A DNA stretch of 62,842 nucleotides from Polyangiaceae bacterium (GCA_025937835.1 JAICQO010000031.1:1-62842); one strand, 5' to 3'; shown: positions 35,962 through 44,836, counted from the first letter of the stretch. The notes: a model not told the origin generated them from the sequence alone. Translations and numbers: made by a program.

Positions 35962-36894
35962 ATGCCGGAGCTTCCCGACGTCGTGGTGTACGTGGAGCGG
36001 CTCGTGGCGCGCTTCGGCGGCCAGCCAGTCGAGAACCTCCGCGTCAAGAGCCCGTTCGTGATCCGCACCTTCGATCCGCCGGCTTCAGCCGTCGTGGGTC
36101 GCAAGCTCGCATCCGCGTTCCGGGTCGGCAAGCGCATCGCGCTGGTCTTCGACCCGGAGCTCTACTTCGTCGTGCACTTGATGATCGCAGGCCGCTTTCA
36201 CCTCGCACCAAGCGGCAAGGCGCTCGGAAAGATCGCGCTGCTCGGCTTCGACTTTCCGGACGAGACCTTGCTCCTCACCGAAGCGGGAACCAAGAAGCGC
36301 GCCAGCGTGCACGTGGTCGCGACCCGGGAGGAAGCGCTCGCCCTCGGCCGCGGTGGCATCGAGCCGCTCGAGGCGACGCTCGAGGAGTTCGCCGGCGCAC
36401 TCAAGGCCGAGAACCACACCTTGAAGCGCGCGCTCACCGATCCTCGACTGTTCAGCGGTATCGGCAACGCGTACTCCGACGAGATCCTGTTCTGGTGCCG
36501 GCTCTCGCCGATGAAGCGCACGATCGATCTCGATCCAGAGACGATCGAGCGGCTGTACGACACCACGCGCCGCGTGCTCACGACCTGGGTCGAGCGTCTG
36601 CGCCTCGACGCGGGCGACGGCTTTCCCGAGAAGGTAACGGCGTTTCGCCCCGAGATGGCCGTTCACGGGCGCTACAAGCAGCCCTGCCCCGTCTGCGCGT
36701 CGCCCGTGCAGCGCATCGCCTACGCCAGCAACGAGGCCAACTACTGCGCGACTTGCCAGACGGGCGGCCGCTTGCTCGCCGATCGCGCGTTGTCGCGGCT
36801 GCTCCACGGTGACTGGCCGAAGACGCTCGAGGAGCTCGAAGAGTCCAAGGCACAGCGCGCCGCGAGCGTTCTGCCCTCGAAACCGGACAGCTGA
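35962..36894 (+). CDS. Formamidopyrimidine-DNA glycosylase family protein (Fpg/Nei)
   Basis: A 310-residue DNA repair glycosylase. The start PELPDV gives the catalytic Pro2 and Glu3 after Met removal. The middle has the HLMIAGRF and helix-two-turn-helix region (FSGIGNAYSDEILF, with the Asn-Ala block). A C-terminal C4 zinc finger appears in CPVCASPVQRIAYA and NYCATCQTGGR. It excises oxidised bases such as 8-oxoguanine or opens AP sites. The start is the only one that places Pro at position 2. It may be Fpg or a Nei-like enzyme. The gene stands alone, divergent from the VIT-VWA gene. Confidence 0.9.
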   Translation: MPELPDVVVYVERLVARFGGQPVENLRVKSPFVIRTFDPPASAVVGRKLASAFRVGKRIALVFDPELYFVVHLMIAGRFHLAPSGKALGKIALLGFDFPDETLLLTEAGTKKRASVHVVATREEALALGRGGIEPLEATLEEFAGALKAENHTLKRALTDPRLFSGIGNAYSDEILFWCRLSPMKRTIDLDPETIERLYDTTRRVLTTWVERLRLDAGDGFPEKVTAFRPEMAVHGRYKQPCPVCASPVQRIAYASNEANYCATCQTGGRLLADRALSRLLHGDWPKTLEELEESKAQRAASVLPSKPDS

Positions 36895-37090
36895 GCGCCC
36901 TCTCCCCGATCAGGTCCGCGAGTCGGCGAGGGCCGGTTCAGCGCCATGACGCCGAGCTCGGTCCGAGGGCGCCCAGCGTGCAGCGAATGGTCCACGGGTT
37001 CCAGGATTTTTCGAAAGTCCATGACGGGCGCGGGTCAAACCACGCGGAAGTGCTTTTCTGCGGGCTGGCCGCTGGTCTAAACTGGCTCGA

Positions 37091-37468
37091 GTGTCGGGCG
37101 ACAAGTTCGGCTTCGATTCGGATTCCACGATCGTCGGGGAACCGAGCGCGCTCTCGGCGCCGGGGGCACCACGGCGGCCGCCGCGGCTCGAGCTCGTGCA
37201 GGGCCCGGGTGCGCCGCGCGAGTTTCCGTTGATCTCCGAAGAGACGGTGATCGGTCGCTCCACGCAGGCCACCATCTGCATCGAGAGCTTGCTCCTCTCC
37301 CGCCGGCACGCGGCCATCCGCCGAGCCGGCCCGGAGATCCGCGTCGTGGATCTGGAGAGCGCGAACGGCGTGTACCTGAACGGCGTGCGGGTCCACTCCG
37401 CCGGCCTGTTCGAGGGCGACACTATCCAGATTGGCGACGCGCTCCTGATGTTTCGAGAAGGTCGCTGA
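37091..37468 (+). CDS. Small FHA-domain protein
   Basis: A 125-residue protein, almost only an FHA domain (about 35-122). Key blocks are VIGRSTQATICI (Arg that grips phosphothreonine), SRRHAAI and ESANGVYLNG. FHA domains bind phosphothreonine peptides, so this may read the output of Ser/Thr kinases such as those encoded elsewhere in the window. The start is GTG; its ribosome site is weak. The stop lies five bases before an MBL-fold hydrolase, so both are probably one transcript. Confidence 0.85.
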   Translation: MSGDKFGFDSDSTIVGEPSALSAPGAPRRPPRLELVQGPGAPREFPLISEETVIGRSTQATICIESLLLSRRHAAIRRAGPEIRVVDLESANGVYLNGVRVHSAGLFEGDTIQIGDALLMFREGR

Positions 37469-37473
37469 AGACG

Positions 37474-38355
37474 ATGGAGACGTTCGTTCGCTTCTGGGGA
37501 ACCCGCGGCTCGATCCCGACGCCGGGCCACAAGACCCGCCGCTACGGGGGCAACACCTCGTGCGTCGAGGTGCGGATGAACGGCGTGCTGTTCGTGTGCG
37601 ACGGCGGCACGGGCCTGCGAGAGCTGGGGCTCGATCTCAGCGAGCGCGCGCCCGACGGCCTGGAAGCGCACCTGTTGTTCAGCCACATGCACTGGGACCA
37701 CATCCAGGGCTTCCCGTTCTTCGTGCCGGCCTATGCCGCCAAGAACAAGCTGTTCGTCTACGAGACCACGCCGGGCGAGACGCGGGTGCAGCGCCTCCTG
37801 CACCGCCAGATGCAGTCCGAGTACTTCCCGGTCAGCTTCTCGGATCTCGGCGCGACGATCGCGGCCGGTCACTTCGTCGACGGAGAGCTCAACGTCGGGG
37901 ACGTCAAGGTTCGTTGCCTCGAGCAACCGCACCCGGGCAGGAGCTTCGCCTTTTCCTTCGAAGCGGGTGGAAAAAAGGTCGTGTACGCGACCGACAGCGA
38001 GCTCGATCAAGTGATCCAGAACCGCGCGGAGGTCTCCAAGGATCCGCGCGCGCTCCGGCGCCTGCCCGAAGAGATCGTGCGCTTCGTGGCCGACGCGGAT
38101 CTACTGATCGCGGACGGTCAATACACCGACGCCGAGTACCCCCAACGCACCGGCTGGGGCCACGCCACCGCGAGCAGCGTGGTCGATCTGGCCGCGCAGG
38201 GGCGCGTCAAGCAGTGCGCCATCTTCCACCACGATCCGATGCACTCGGACGAGGTCGTCGACGCCAAGATCGCCGACTGTCGCGAGCGCGCTCAGAATCA
38301 CCACTCCGACGTGGTCGTGTTCGGCGCCCGCGAAGGCATCGAGCTCAAGCTCTGA
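37474..38355 (+). CDS. MBL-fold metallohydrolase
   Basis: A 293-residue metallo-beta-lactamase-fold protein. It opens with RFWGTRGSIPTPG, and has the zinc site HMHWDH, a second histidine block (EQPHPG), an Asp in VVYATDSEL and a late His in IFHHDPMH. This subgroup (PhnP or 'ribonuclease Z-like' RGSIP proteins) cleaves phosphodiesters in several cases, but the substrate cannot be read here. The 5-base gap to the FHA gene indicates co-transcription and may mean phospho-dependent control. Confidence 0.88.
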   Translation: METFVRFWGTRGSIPTPGHKTRRYGGNTSCVEVRMNGVLFVCDGGTGLRELGLDLSERAPDGLEAHLLFSHMHWDHIQGFPFFVPAYAAKNKLFVYETTPGETRVQRLLHRQMQSEYFPVSFSDLGATIAAGHFVDGELNVGDVKVRCLEQPHPGRSFAFSFEAGGKKVVYATDSELDQVIQNRAEVSKDPRALRRLPEEIVRFVADADLLIADGQYTDAEYPQRTGWGHATASSVVDLAAQGRVKQCAIFHHDPMHSDEVVDAKIADCRERAQNHHSDVVVFGAREGIELKL

Positions 38356-38367
38356 ACGGCGCCCGCG

Positions 38368-39321
38368 CTACAGCCAGCGGCGGCTGTAGAACCAGTACAG
38401 CATGGTTGCCGGCAGGGCGACGCACGCCGAGAGCACGAGCCACATCAAGGTGTGGGATCGAAACGGCAGCATCTCGAAGTTCTGGCCGAAGAAACCGGTG
38501 ATGAACGTCAGCGGCAGGAACACCGCGGACAGCGCGGTCAGCCGGCGCATGACGTCGTTCGTGCGCTGGGACATCTGAGAGAAATGCGCGTCCAGCACGT
38601 TGCTCGCCAGATCACGGCTGGCCTCGATCGACTCGTTGGCGCGTGCGACCTTGTCGTAGACGTCGCGGAAGTACAGCGCAGTGCGGTCGCTGATCGACGC
38701 GCCCCCGAGCTTGGTCAGGGTCGCGAACAGGTCGCGCTGCGGAGAAAGAAAGCGCCGCGCCGAGCTCAGCGAGCGCTTGAGCGCGAACAGCCGCGGCAAG
38801 GCGGGCGCCTTGCCTTCTTCGAAGAGCTCGCTCTCGAGGTCCTCGATGCTGCCCGCGAGCTCCGACAGCACGTCGTCGTTGGCGCTCGCCACCATGTCGG
38901 CCACCAAGTAGTAGATGAAGCCAACGCCGCGCGCGTAGATCGTGGCGTCCTTGCGCAGCCGCTCGAGCACTCGCTCGAGCTCGAGGCACGGCTCGGCGTG
39001 GACGGTGATCAGCGTGCGCTCCGCGAGGAAGGCGTGGATCTCGTGCCCCGTGAGCTCGCCTTCCTCCTGGACGAGCCGATGGACCACCACGAACAGGTGG
39101 CCCGGGTACTCCTCGAGCTTCGGCCGCTGTTCGAAGGTCAGGCAGTCTTCGATCGCCAGGGGGTGCAGCTCGAACGGGCCCCGCAAGCTTTCCAGCTGCT
39201 CCGCGGTCGGTTGCTCGACGTCGATCCAGCGCAGCCACCCCGGCTCGGGAGGGCCCACGCCGGCCTCCAGCGTGCGGATGACTGGTGCTCCCTTCTCCGG
39301 GATATCCACGACGCGCGGCAC
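38368..39321 (-). CDS. CorA-like divalent cation transporter with GQN signature
   Basis: A 317-residue protein with the CorA layout: an alpha/beta cytoplasmic domain, a long helix and two C-terminal membrane segments. The family's usual GMN loop after the first segment reads GQN (in TGFFGQNFEML, encoded near 38479-38487). CorA carries Mg2+ or Co2+, and variant loops are found in zinc or unknown-ion members (ZntB-like). The ATG start keeps the whole cytoplasmic domain. It is convergent with the MBL gene and close to it. Confidence 0.88.
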   Translation of the reverse strand: MPRVVDIPEKGAPVIRTLEAGVGPPEPGWLRWIDVEQPTAEQLESLRGPFELHPLAIEDCLTFEQRPKLEEYPGHLFVVVHRLVQEEGELTGHEIHAFLAERTLITVHAEPCLELERVLERLRKDATIYARGVGFIYYLVADMVASANDDVLSELAGSIEDLESELFEEGKAPALPRLFALKRSLSSARRFLSPQRDLFATLTKLGGASISDRTALYFRDVYDKVARANESIEASRDLASNVLDAHFSQMSQRTNDVMRRLTALSAVFLPLTFITGFFGQNFEMLPFRSHTLMWLVLSACVALPATMLYWFYSRRWL

Positions 39322-39455
39322 GGTGGCCGTGGATACTAGCCGGATTTTCGAGGGCGGAAGGCGGCCGTGCGCGGGTCCCGCTCCGAGAAAGATCGTCCGC
39401 GGGCAGCTGCTCGGGCTTGCGGGGCCGAGCGATCGGCGGCTATTTTCCCGCGCCC

Positions 39456-39935
39456 GTGAAGCGCGTCCTGCCCTCCCATTGCGTCTCTCGTCACCCGATC
39501 CGGGTTCGGTTCGGGGAAACCGACCTGATGGGGATTGTCCACCATGGCACGTACATCAGCTACTTCGAGGTGGGGCGGGTCGAGTACATGCGGCGGCGAG
39601 GGCTCAATTATACGTCCTGGACGGAGATGGGTTTTCACCTGCCCGTCGTGGAGGCGTATGTGCGCTACCGGCGCAGCGTTCGCTTCGACGAGCTCGTGGT
39701 GATCGAAACCCGACTCACGGAGCTCGCGCGGGTGCGGGTGCGCTTCGCCTATCGCCTGCTCCGGCCGACCGAAAATGGGCTCGAAGAGGTGCTCGCCGAA
39801 GGCAACACCTTGCTCGCCTGTGTCGGGCGGGACCACGTGCCGCGCAGGCTGCCGCAGCAGGCCGAGGCAGTGCTGATGGGACCCGAGCTCGACGAGGATC
39901 TGCCGGAGCTGCCGCGAGCGCTCGGCGCTCAGTGA
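39456..39935 (+). CDS. Acyl-CoA thioesterase, 4HBT/YbgC type
   Basis: A 159-residue hotdog-fold protein. The N-terminal block VRFGETDLMGIVHHGTYISYFEVGR matches the YbgC/4-hydroxybenzoyl-CoA thioesterase active-site signature, where the usual RYxDTDxxG is RFGETDLMG. Such enzymes hydrolyse short or aromatic acyl-CoA and, as YbgC, work beside the Tol-Pal genes, but none is here. I chose the GTG at 39456; an earlier frame start would overlap the CorA promoter and add Arg-rich residues. Confidence 0.85.
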   Translation: MKRVLPSHCVSRHPIRVRFGETDLMGIVHHGTYISYFEVGRVEYMRRRGLNYTSWTEMGFHLPVVEAYVRYRRSVRFDELVVIETRLTELARVRVRFAYRLLRPTENGLEEVLAEGNTLLACVGRDHVPRRLPQQAEAVLMGPELDEDLPELPRALGAQ

Positions 39936-40022
39936 CTGGCGCCGGCGCAGCGTTCGAAAACCGAACGCAAGGCGCCCCCCGGCGAGACGGAAGCCCCAGG
40001 TCGTATTAGACTCGTCTGACGA

Positions 40023-41348
40023 ATGGCCGAGGATCCGAAGCGCATCCGCGCCACCTTGGTCGATGCGGGTTGGGACCAGACCCCACCGCCTCCACCGCCT
40101 CCACCGCCTCCACCGCCACCCGTGCCACGGTCACGTTCGGGTGTCGTGATGACGCCCATTCCGCCGCCGCGCGCGAGCGCCCCGCCGGCCTCGGTCGCTC
40201 CGAGCGTTCCCAGCGCTGCGAGCGTTGCCAGCGCTCCGCCCCCGGCGGAAGCGCGCGTCGAGCCCTCGCGGGAGTTGCCTGCGTACGATATCGACGGGCC
40301 GACGTCCGAGGCCACGCGCGTAGACAGCCACATGGAAGCGCGGGCGCGCATGATGAACCTGCTCGAGGGGCCGAGCTCGTCGATCCCCGCGGCACCCGAG
40401 CGCCGAGCTTCTGCGATGCCGCCGCTGGCCGAGCCGGTGCACGCGCCCGGCTTGCGCGCCGCGATGCTCACCCGCGTTCGCTTCTTGCACGGTGAGGTGC
40501 CGCTTTGGAGCCTGGTCACGCCGCTCCTGCTCGTGGCAGCGCTGGTCGGCGCTTTCGCCGTCGCTTCGGTCAGCACGGCGCTCGGCCTCGCCCCGCCCGC
40601 GGTGGCGCTCGATGCCGCCAAGGCCACGGTGCCCGAGCCCGCCTCGCCCGCGCCGGCCGTGTCACCCCTCGTGGTTTCGAAGACGGACGCGGCGACGACC
40701 GCAACCGCCAGCGTGGCCGCACCGGCGTCGGCCGAGCCGGCCTCGTCTGCCGCGCTGCCAGCGCTCGACGCACTGCCGCCCAAGATACGCGCGGCCGAGG
40801 TGCTCGAGATCGCCGGCAAGCTCGCGGGGCGAGAGCTCGCTCGAGCTCGAGCGCTCGCCGCCGAGCTCGACCGCGATCCGACCCTGGCGCAGGACGAGAA
40901 GACGCAGGCCGAAATGCGGCGTTTGCTCGATAATCCCGAGACGTCCCGGCACATGTTGGCCGTGATTGCGGGCATACCGGGCCCCGTCTCCGCCGATCTC
41001 CTGTACGAGGTCTGGACCGGCACCGTGCTGCGGAACGAGACCACGGATCTGGCGCGTGCGCTGCTGCTGAGCGAAGACGTGCGACCCAAGGCCTCGCCCG
41101 CGCTGTCCGTGTCGCTCGATTTGCGCCAGGCCGAGAGCTGCGCGGACAACGCCAAGGTCTTGCCGAGCGCGATCGAGCACGGCGACCGCCGCGCTCTTCA
41201 CCTCTTGATCAAGCTCACTCGTCGCTACGGTTGCGGCGCGAACAAGCGCGAAGACTGTTACCCGTGCCTGCGCGACTCGGACGCGGTCGAGCAAGCCGTG
41301 AAGGCCGTCAAGAACCGGCGCGAGCCGAAGATCTTCGGCCGGCGCTGA
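40023..41348 (+). CDS. Proline-rich single-pass membrane protein of unknown function
   Basis: A 441-residue protein. A poly-proline run (residues about 21-33) comes from a 9-base tandem repeat of about four copies at 40084-40120. The N-terminal half is Pro/Ala-rich cytoplasmic sequence. One membrane segment lies at about 160-185, and an Ala/Pro linker leads to a helical C-terminal domain from about 250. That domain ends in a Cys-containing stretch, GCGANKREDCYPCLR. This layout of disordered arm, membrane segment and soluble head is common in lineage-restricted myxobacterial proteins. I assign no function. Confidence 0.75.
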   Translation: MAEDPKRIRATLVDAGWDQTPPPPPPPPPPPPPVPRSRSGVVMTPIPPPRASAPPASVAPSVPSAASVASAPPPAEARVEPSRELPAYDIDGPTSEATRVDSHMEARARMMNLLEGPSSSIPAAPERRASAMPPLAEPVHAPGLRAAMLTRVRFLHGEVPLWSLVTPLLLVAALVGAFAVASVSTALGLAPPAVALDAAKATVPEPASPAPAVSPLVVSKTDAATTATASVAAPASAEPASSAALPALDALPPKIRAAEVLEIAGKLAGRELARARALAAELDRDPTLAQDEKTQAEMRRLLDNPETSRHMLAVIAGIPGPVSADLLYEVWTGTVLRNETTDLARALLLSEDVRPKASPALSVSLDLRQAESCADNAKVLPSAIEHGDRRALHLLIKLTRRYGCGANKREDCYPCLRDSDAVEQAVKAVKNRREPKIFGRR

Positions 41349-41367
41349 GCGCGGCTCGCCATTCGAG

Positions 41368-41814
41368 CTAGCGCTTGCTGCCGCTCTCGACGCGTCGCTT
41401 CAGCGCCATGTTCATGTAAGCGAGCCCGCGCGTGCGGCGCGTGACGCCGGCCAGGGCGAGCTTCAAAAATAACCCGGTCTCGTTTTGCCCGTGCACGAGC
41501 CGCGTGCCGCCGCTGCTCGACGGCGAAAGCAGGAGGAAGTGTTCGTGATCGAGCACTCCCTTCATCAGCGAATGGTAGAGGAATCGGAGCTCGTGATCGG
41601 GCTCGCATTTCAGGATCCGCGCGCGGAACGAGCGCTCACGATTGCTCTCCGGTTCGACGGTGGTGAGCTCGAGGCGCGCGTCGTTCTCGAGGGTTCCCGA
41701 GGCGTTGACGATGAACGGGTTCCAGTCCGGATAGTGACGGAGATCCGCGAGCACGCGCCACACCGCGGCGGGTGGCGCTTCGATCTCGATTTCGGTTCTG
41801 ATTTCCATTTGCAA
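41368..41814 (-). CDS. SRPBCC (START-like) family protein
   Basis: A 148-residue protein that begins with the SRPBCC strand IRTEIEIEAPPAAVWRVLAD, followed by PDWNPFIV and a middle strand LRFLYHSLMKGVLDHEHFLLL. The fold has a deep ligand pocket; family members bind hydrophobic ligands or act as polyketide cyclases, and no specific role is visible. It converges on the proline-rich gene, leaving 19 bases, and its start faces the CDF gene. Confidence 0.85.
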   Translation of the reverse strand: MQMEIRTEIEIEAPPAAVWRVLADLRHYPDWNPFIVNASGTLENDARLELTTVEPESNRERSFRARILKCEPDHELRFLYHSLMKGVLDHEHFLLLSPSSSGGTRLVHGQNETGLFLKLALAGVTRRTRGLAYMNMALKRRVESGSKR

Positions 41815-41893
41815 AACTGGGTTTGAAGCTCGAGACTAGGCGATTTCTCGTGCGCTTGCCGATGGCGTTCGCCGGGCACACCATTCGTGAATC

Positions 41894-42817
41894 ATGGCCA
41901 ACGCCGAGCTCGAGCGCGGAAGCCAGGTCCGCCGTGTGTTGTTGCTCACGCTCGGGCTGAACGTCGTCGTCGCCGGCGCCAAGGTCGCCTACGGATTTGC
42001 GGCGGATTCCCTGAGCATCCGCGCCGACGGGTTTCACTCGCTCACCGACGCCTCGAACAACCTGGTCGGTCTGGTCGGCGCGTACTTCGGCAGTCGCCCC
42101 GCCGACGAGGGGCACCCCTACGGCCACGAAAAAGTCGAGATCCTGGCTGCCGGCGTGGTTGGGCTGTCGCTGCTCGGCATGGCGTACGAGGTGCTGAACG
42201 GCGCGTTCACGCGGCTGCGCTTCCCCGAGCAGGCGCCGGAGCTCGACGCGCTGGCCTTCGTGGTGCTCGGGCTGACGCTGCTGGTCAACGTGTTCGTGGC
42301 GAGCTACGAGCGGCGCATGGGGGAGCGGCTGAACAGCCCGTTCTTGATCAGCGACGCCTTGCACACGCGCTCCGACGTGCTCGTCACCCTCGGCGTGCTG
42401 GTCACGACGATCCTGGTCAAGCTCGGGTACCCCGGGCTCGACACCTTCGCCGCGCTGGCGATCGCGGGCTTCATCGCCTGGGCGGGTGTCGGCGTGCTGC
42501 GCTCGAACCTCGGCTACCTCGCCGACGCGCGCGCGGTCGACACGACCGTCGTCGAGCGCGTCGTGCTCTCGGTGCCGGGCGTGGCCAGCACCCACAAGAT
42601 CCGCACCCGCGGCTCGCCTGGCGCGATCCACATCGATCTTCACATCCAGATCGCCCGCCATCTGAACACCGTCGAAGGGCATGCGGTCGCGCATTGGGTC
42701 AGCGACGCAATCAAGGGCGCCGTGCCGGGCGTGCGCGACGTGCTGGTTCACACCGAGCCGGCCGCGCCGGGGCAGCCCTTCAATCCGATTCCGGCCGGGG
42801 AGCCGCGGCGCGGCTGA
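41894..42817 (+). CDS. Cation diffusion facilitator (CDF) transporter
   Basis: A 307-residue protein with six membrane segments and a C-terminal cytoplasmic domain. The metal-site helices carry SIRADGFHSLTDASNN and SDALHTRSDVLVTLG, and the HPYGHEK loop matches CDF exporters of zinc, iron, cobalt or manganese. The second helix retains the HxxxD of the transport site. Its last 38 bases overlap the convergent TsaC gene. The metal is not determined. Confidence 0.93.
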   Translation: MANAELERGSQVRRVLLLTLGLNVVVAGAKVAYGFAADSLSIRADGFHSLTDASNNLVGLVGAYFGSRPADEGHPYGHEKVEILAAGVVGLSLLGMAYEVLNGAFTRLRFPEQAPELDALAFVVLGLTLLVNVFVASYERRMGERLNSPFLISDALHTRSDVLVTLGVLVTTILVKLGYPGLDTFAALAIAGFIAWAGVGVLRSNLGYLADARAVDTTVVERVVLSVPGVASTHKIRTRGSPGAIHIDLHIQIARHLNTVEGHAVAHWVSDAIKGAVPGVRDVLVHTEPAAPGQPFNPIPAGEPRRG

Positions 42818-43766
42818 GGCGATCGAGGATCGCGTGGCCGAGCCCGGACGCCGGGGGCGGCACCGCCACCACCACGTCCATGCCCTGGGCGTCGAAATCG
42901 CGGAGCGCAGCGTACAGCGCGCGGGCATAAGCCGAGGGGTCGGCGACGACCAGGCTCGCGCGCGCCGCGCCCGGGACCGGCACTTCAGCCGGCGCGAGCA
43001 CGGCCACCCGCGCCCCAAGCTTCGCGAGCTCGGCCACGCGTGAATCGAGCGCGTTCGCCTCGCAAACGAGCACGCGCGCCTCGGGCGCGTAGTGCGACGG
43101 AAGCCCGCCAGGAGCCCGCAGCTCGTCGCGCGCGCCTTCGTGCACCGTCTCGCCGAGCGCGTCGCTCAGGGCCTCGAGCGGGACGCCGCCCGGTCGTAAC
43201 ACGAGCGGTGCGGCGCCCGTCAGATCGACGATCGTCGACTCGAGCCCGACCGTGCACGCTCCGCCGTCGAGCACCAGATCCACGGCTCTGCCGAGGTCTC
43301 TTTGCACGTGCTCGGCCGTGGTCGGGCTCACTCCGCCGAAGCGGTTCGCCGACGGCGCCGCGACCGGTCGCCCGAAGGCGCCGAGCAGCGCAAGCGCGAG
43401 CGGATGATCGGGAACCCGGACCGCGACCGTGTCCTGGCCTCCGGTGACGCTCGGCAGCACTGCCGCGCCGCGGGGCACGACCAGGGTGAGGGGACCTGGC
43501 CAGAATTTCTCTGCCAGCCGCTCGGCGGCCTCGCTGAGCTCGGGAGTCAGCGCGGTGAGCGCGGCTGCCTTCGCAATGTGGACGATCAAGGGGTGCGCGG
43601 TCGGGCGGCCCTTGACCCGGAACACCCGGGCTACCGCCGCGGGGTCGTCGGCGGCCGCACCCAGCCCGTAGACGGTCTCCGTCGGGAAAGCGACCAGCCC
43701 GCCGCTCGCCAGCAGGCGCACGGCCTCGCCGATCCGGTCAGGGCCATCGGGGGATAGGGAGGGCAT
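42780..43766 (-). CDS. L-threonylcarbamoyladenylate synthase (TsaC/Sua5)
   Basis: A 328-residue protein, the longer Sua5 form with an extra C-terminal domain. N-terminal VAFPTETVYGLGAAADDP and the VKGRPTAHPLIVHI motif bind the substrates. The SANRFGGVSPTTAEHV block and a SxxSTIVD-type stretch in VGLESTIVDL follow. It makes threonylcarbamoyl-AMP from threonine, bicarbonate and ATP for tRNA t6A37. The ATG at 43766 is preferred to one 23 codons upstream. Its end overlaps the CDF gene. Confidence 0.93.
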   Translation of the reverse strand: MPSLSPDGPDRIGEAVRLLASGGLVAFPTETVYGLGAAADDPAAVARVFRVKGRPTAHPLIVHIAKAAALTALTPELSEAAERLAEKFWPGPLTLVVPRGAAVLPSVTGGQDTVAVRVPDHPLALALLGAFGRPVAAPSANRFGGVSPTTAEHVQRDLGRAVDLVLDGGACTVGLESTIVDLTGAAPLVLRPGGVPLEALSDALGETVHEGARDELRAPGGLPSHYAPEARVLVCEANALDSRVAELAKLGARVAVLAPAEVPVPGAARASLVVADPSAYARALYAALRDFDAQGMDVVVAVPPPASGLGHAILDRLSRAAAPRPESD

Positions 43767-43828
43767 CGGGGCCCGACCATTCCACGGCTCGGTGAGCGCG
43801 CAAGCCGCCTTCCGAAACTCCCGCAATC

Positions 43829-44599
43829 GTGCCACATACCGGCCCCGTGCGGCGTGCCCTCCTGACCCTCGTGACCTGTATCGAGCTGTTCCTGGTGGCG
43901 ACGCTCGGTTTCGTCGTCGTGTTGTGCGTGTACATCCCGACGCGCCTGTTCGATTCGCGCCGGCTGCTCTCGGGGCGGGCGTTGCGTGGGGTCGCCAAGG
44001 CAGCGGCCACGTTCAACCCGTTCTGGCGCTTTCGGGTGGTCGGCGAGGTGCCACGCGAGCGACCGAAACGCGTGGTCTGCGTCAGCAACCACCTCTCTTA
44101 TGCGGACATTTTCCTGATCTGCCATCTGCCCTGGGAGATGAAGTGGATGTCCAAGACCAGCATCTTCAAGATCCCGTGCGTGGGTTGGGGAATGTGGCTC
44201 GTGGGCGATATCGGTATCGAGCGGGCTTCGGCGCACTCCGCCCGCGCCGCGCTCGATCGAGCTGCGGCCTGGCTGTCGCGCGACGTGCCGGTGATGATCT
44301 TCCCCGAGGGCACGCGCTCGGCAACCGGCGAGATGCTCCCCTTCAAGGACGGCGCTTTTCGTCTCGCCATCGAATCTTCCGCCGATATCCTACCGCTCGC
44401 GATCTGGGGCACCCAAACGGCGCTCCCCAAGAAGGATTTCCGCCCCGACTTTTCGCGGGGCTTCGTGCGCGTCGGTGAGCCGATCTCGACGCAAGGCATG
44501 ACCTTGGCCGATGTGCGTCGCCTGAAAGACCTGACTCGCGAGCGCATCCTGGCGCTGCAGGAGACGTTGAAGGCCGAGCACGCGCGCGCGGTTGGTTGA
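43829..44599 (+). CDS. 1-acyl-sn-glycerol-3-phosphate acyltransferase (PlsC-like)
   Basis: A 256-residue membrane-associated acyltransferase with a long hydrophobic N-terminal segment. The catalytic NHLSYADIF (NHx4D) and the FPEGTRS motif are intact, as is the later PLAIWGTQ. It converts lysophosphatidate to phosphatidate in glycerophospholipid synthesis. The start is GTG, and the gene is divergent from tsaC. Acyl donor preference cannot be read. Confidence 0.9.
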   Translation: MPHTGPVRRALLTLVTCIELFLVATLGFVVVLCVYIPTRLFDSRRLLSGRALRGVAKAAATFNPFWRFRVVGEVPRERPKRVVCVSNHLSYADIFLICHLPWEMKWMSKTSIFKIPCVGWGMWLVGDIGIERASAHSARAALDRAAAWLSRDVPVMIFPEGTRSATGEMLPFKDGAFRLAIESSADILPLAIWGTQTALPKKDFRPDFSRGFVRVGEPISTQGMTLADVRRLKDLTRERILALQETLKAEHARAVG

Positions 44600-44836
44600 G
44601 CCAGCGTGGGTGGGGGAGAAATATTGTTTCGCGAAGCGCCCGTCGAACGGCGCCCGTACGATATTTCGCGCGCCTAAATAGCCGGAATAATTGCAAAATC
44701 TCAACTTCCCCACTCGAAACAATGGCGAAGTAATTCGGAAACACCGCAACGGCTAGTTGCTCTTCTGTCCCGCGGGCCAACCGGTCAGGCGTTCGAACGC
44801 CCCCCTGGGTCGCCGGAGTTTCCCAAGGAGTTGGAG
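44600..44836 (+). promoter_or_regulatory. AT-richer leader/promoter region ahead of the ammonium transporter gene
   Basis: This 237-base gap is richer in A/T than its neighbours. It contains a 9-base inverted repeat (ATTGTTTCG at 44623-44631 and CGAAACAAT at 44715-44723). The GC-GG spacing of a sigma-54 promoter is not found. Likely a regulated promoter with nitrogen control, but the regulator is not identified. Confidence 0.4.
44825..44830 (+). promoter_or_regulatory. Ribosome binding site deciding the amt start
   Basis: AAGGAG at 44825-44830 lies six bases before the ATG at 44837. A TTG two codons earlier would leave no spacing, so the ATG is the start. Confidence 0.7.

Noticed and set aside
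36895-36972. Terminator after fpg from GCGCCCTC / GAGGGCGC
   Set aside because: The 62-base loop is too long and no T run follows.
44600-44836. Sigma-54 promoter for the ammonium transporter
   Set aside because: No GG-N10-GC spacing was found in the leader.
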